Shown here: piece by piece, positions 14,173 through 14,724 of the stretch
How the letters are laid out: each line of letters opens with the position of its first letter
Position numbering within the stretch: the first letter of the stretch is position 1
Assembly (NCBI GenBank): GCA_050249355.1
Contig: JBFWQQ010000046.1
Location: forward strand, 1 to 14,724
Reading direction: 5' to 3'
Source: CAZAQK01 sp050249355
GTDB taxonomy: Bacteria > Pseudomonadota > Alphaproteobacteria > Rickettsiales > SXRF01
DNA length: 14,724 bases
Program-made: the position numbers and the translations under genes
The notes under the pieces: generated by a model
Databases searched by the model: none
Seen by the model: the letters and a program-made list of their open reading frames with translations, nothing else
What the model was told of the DNA's origin: nothing

Positions 14173-14201
14173 CTCATCAACAAAACTGAAACATTTCCGT
14201 A

Positions 14202-14235
14202 AGACGGTCAGCAGACCGTCTGTGTTTATTATTTT
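14202..14235 (+). terminator. Likely intrinsic terminator of the aminotransferase gene
   Basis: AGACGGTC (14202-14209), loop AGCA, GACCGTCT (14214-14221) form a perfect 8-base stem followed by the T-rich GTGTTTATTATTTT. The tail is interrupted by G and A, so efficiency may be moderate. On the minus strand no T-run follows the stem, so it should not stop ettA transcripts well. Confidence 0.6.
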
Positions 14236-14286
14236 GCCACGCTCGCCTGCTGGCTTCGCTACGTTTAAACCATGTATGTCGAGCGA

Positions 14287-14331
14287 TGGATCCCGGATCG
14301 CGCGGTCTACTGACCGCTTGTCCATGATGAC
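14287..14331 (-). repeat. Palindromic repeat, copy 2 (45 bases, inverted)
   Basis: Read on the minus strand it begins GTCATC and ends CGGGATCCA, as copy 1 does. It has the same 45-base length and its tetraloop (AGTA) at the same position, 21-24. The stem bases differ (GCGGTC/GACCGC, 14317-14312 with 14307-14302), so stem sequence is replaced while pairing is kept. Confidence 0.65.
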
Positions 14332-14339
14332 AAGGGATG

Positions 14340-14724
14340 CTACGCCCGCTTAAGCTGCCGGTATTTCACCGTGGTCGGGGTCAGCGTATCCACACCGAGG
14401 CGGCGCTTGAGGTCCGCCTCATAGGCTTCGTAGTTACCTTCGAACCATTCCACATGGCTGTTGCCTTCAAAGGCAAGGATATGGGTTGCGATACGATCGA
14501 GGAACCAGCGATCGTGCGAGATGATGACCGCGCAACCGGCAAAGTTGGCCAGCCCTTCTTCCAGCGCGCGCAGCGTTTCCACATCGAGGTCGTTGGTCGG
14601 TTCGTCGAGCAGCAGCACGTTATGCTCACCCTTTAGCATCTTGGCCAGATGCACGCGGTTGCGCTCACCGCCCGACAGTGAACCCACTTTCTGCTGCTGG
14701 TCCGGCCCCTTGAAATTGAAGCTG
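14340..14724 (-). CDS. ettA: EttA, ABC-F energy-dependent translational throttle protein (C-terminal part)
   Basis: EttA is a ribosome-associated ABC-F ATPase that gates early elongation at the E site according to energy state. Only the last 127 residues lie in the window; the 5' part is beyond the right edge. Visible in order are SFNFKGPDQQQKVGSLSGGERNRVHLAKML (the ABC signature LSGGE of the second nucleotide-binding domain), Walker B VLLLDEPTNDLDVETLRALEE, and the H-loop ISHDRWFLDRIATHILAFEG. The closing segment is VEWFEGNYEAYEADLKRRLG then VKYRQLKRA. The FNFKG and VKYRQLKR features separate it from Uup and other ABC-F types. It converges on the aminotransferase gene across the palindromic element and ends 8 bases from the element's right end. 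Confidence 0.95.
   Translation of the reverse strand, partial: SFNFKGPDQQQKVGSLSGGERNRVHLAKMLKGEHNVLLLDEPTNDLDVETLRALEEGLANFAGCAVIISHDRWFLDRIATHILAFEGNSHVEWFEGNYEAYEADLKRRLGVDTLTPTTVKYRQLKRA

Larger units (their letters stand above)
14127..14332. repeat. 206-base palindromic, MITE-like element with two inverted 45-base repeats
   Basis: The segment is bounded by perfect 7-base inverted ends (TGTCATC at 14127-14133, GATGACA at 14326-14332). It contains one 45-base repeat at each end in opposite orientation and a central hairpin. It fills almost the whole gap between the aminotransferase and ettA. It has no coding potential that I trust. No target-site duplication is visible. It resembles the dispersed GTCATC...GGGATCCA palindromes found in many proteobacterial genomes. 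Confidence 0.6.

Noticed and set aside
12801..14183. Minus-strand open frame of 460 codons opposite the aminotransferase
   Set aside because: The opposite strand has unmistakable PLP enzyme motifs; this frame has shadow-type composition (His, Phe, Cys, Arg rich) and runs into the repeat element.

Overview
The window looks like a chromosomal core region of an alphaproteobacterium. The run of hflK-hflC-Do-type protease, serB, miaA and ilvB resembles the neighbourhood I recall for these genes in other Alphaproteobacteria. The protein sequences (cytosolic SerB with a short N-terminal domain, HflK/HflC, MiaA ending in YAKRQLTW, acetolactate synthase with NNRYMGMVRQWQE) fit that class. I cannot name a genus. 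No rRNA, tRNA, CRISPR array, phage or transposase gene was recognised. No gene-free stretch exceeds 300 bases. The longest are about 262 bases at 2495-2756 and 216 bases at 14124-14339, and both are described below.

Left part (1-5555). Minus-strand ilvB (acetolactate synthase large subunit) is followed, with a one-base stop/start overlap, by an unrecognised gene that runs off the left edge. That gene has a GNAT or autoinducer-synthase-like look. It occupies the place where the regulatory subunit gene ilvN would be expected. A small plus-strand orphan (127 aa) sits between ilvB and miaA. miaA (tRNA dimethylallyltransferase) and serB (phosphoserine phosphatase) diverge with their ATG codons overlapping in a single CCATGG. 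A glycine-zipper membrane-type orphan (194 aa) follows serB and ends three bases from the end of the protease gene.

Middle part (5559-9963). An hflK-hflC-degP operon on the minus strand encodes the two SPFH-family membrane modulators of the FtsH protease and a periplasmic Do-type serine protease. It is divergent from an Mrp/ApbC-type P-loop ATPase. The intergenic space holds a perfect palindrome centred on a TATATA that can serve as the -10 element for both directions. The Mrp protein lacks both the usual N-terminal MIP18-like domain and the CxxC-bearing loop.

Right part (9938-14123). This is a phenylalanine/tyrosine catabolic block: phenylalanine 4-hydroxylase and a class I aminotransferase on the plus strand, and 4-hydroxyphenylpyruvate dioxygenase on the minus strand between a GNAT acetyltransferase and a small two-helix membrane protein. 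Together the three enzymes could convert Phe to Tyr to 4-hydroxyphenylpyruvate to homogentisate. Genes for homogentisate breakdown are not in the window.

Right edge (14124-14724). A 206-base palindromic element carries two inverted 45-base repeat copies and a terminator-like hairpin. It separates the aminotransferase from the 3' end of ettA (ABC-F translation factor), which runs off the right edge.

Several convergent pairs are packed with 2-3 bases between stops or with overlaps, so antisense read-through is likely to be common in this segment.
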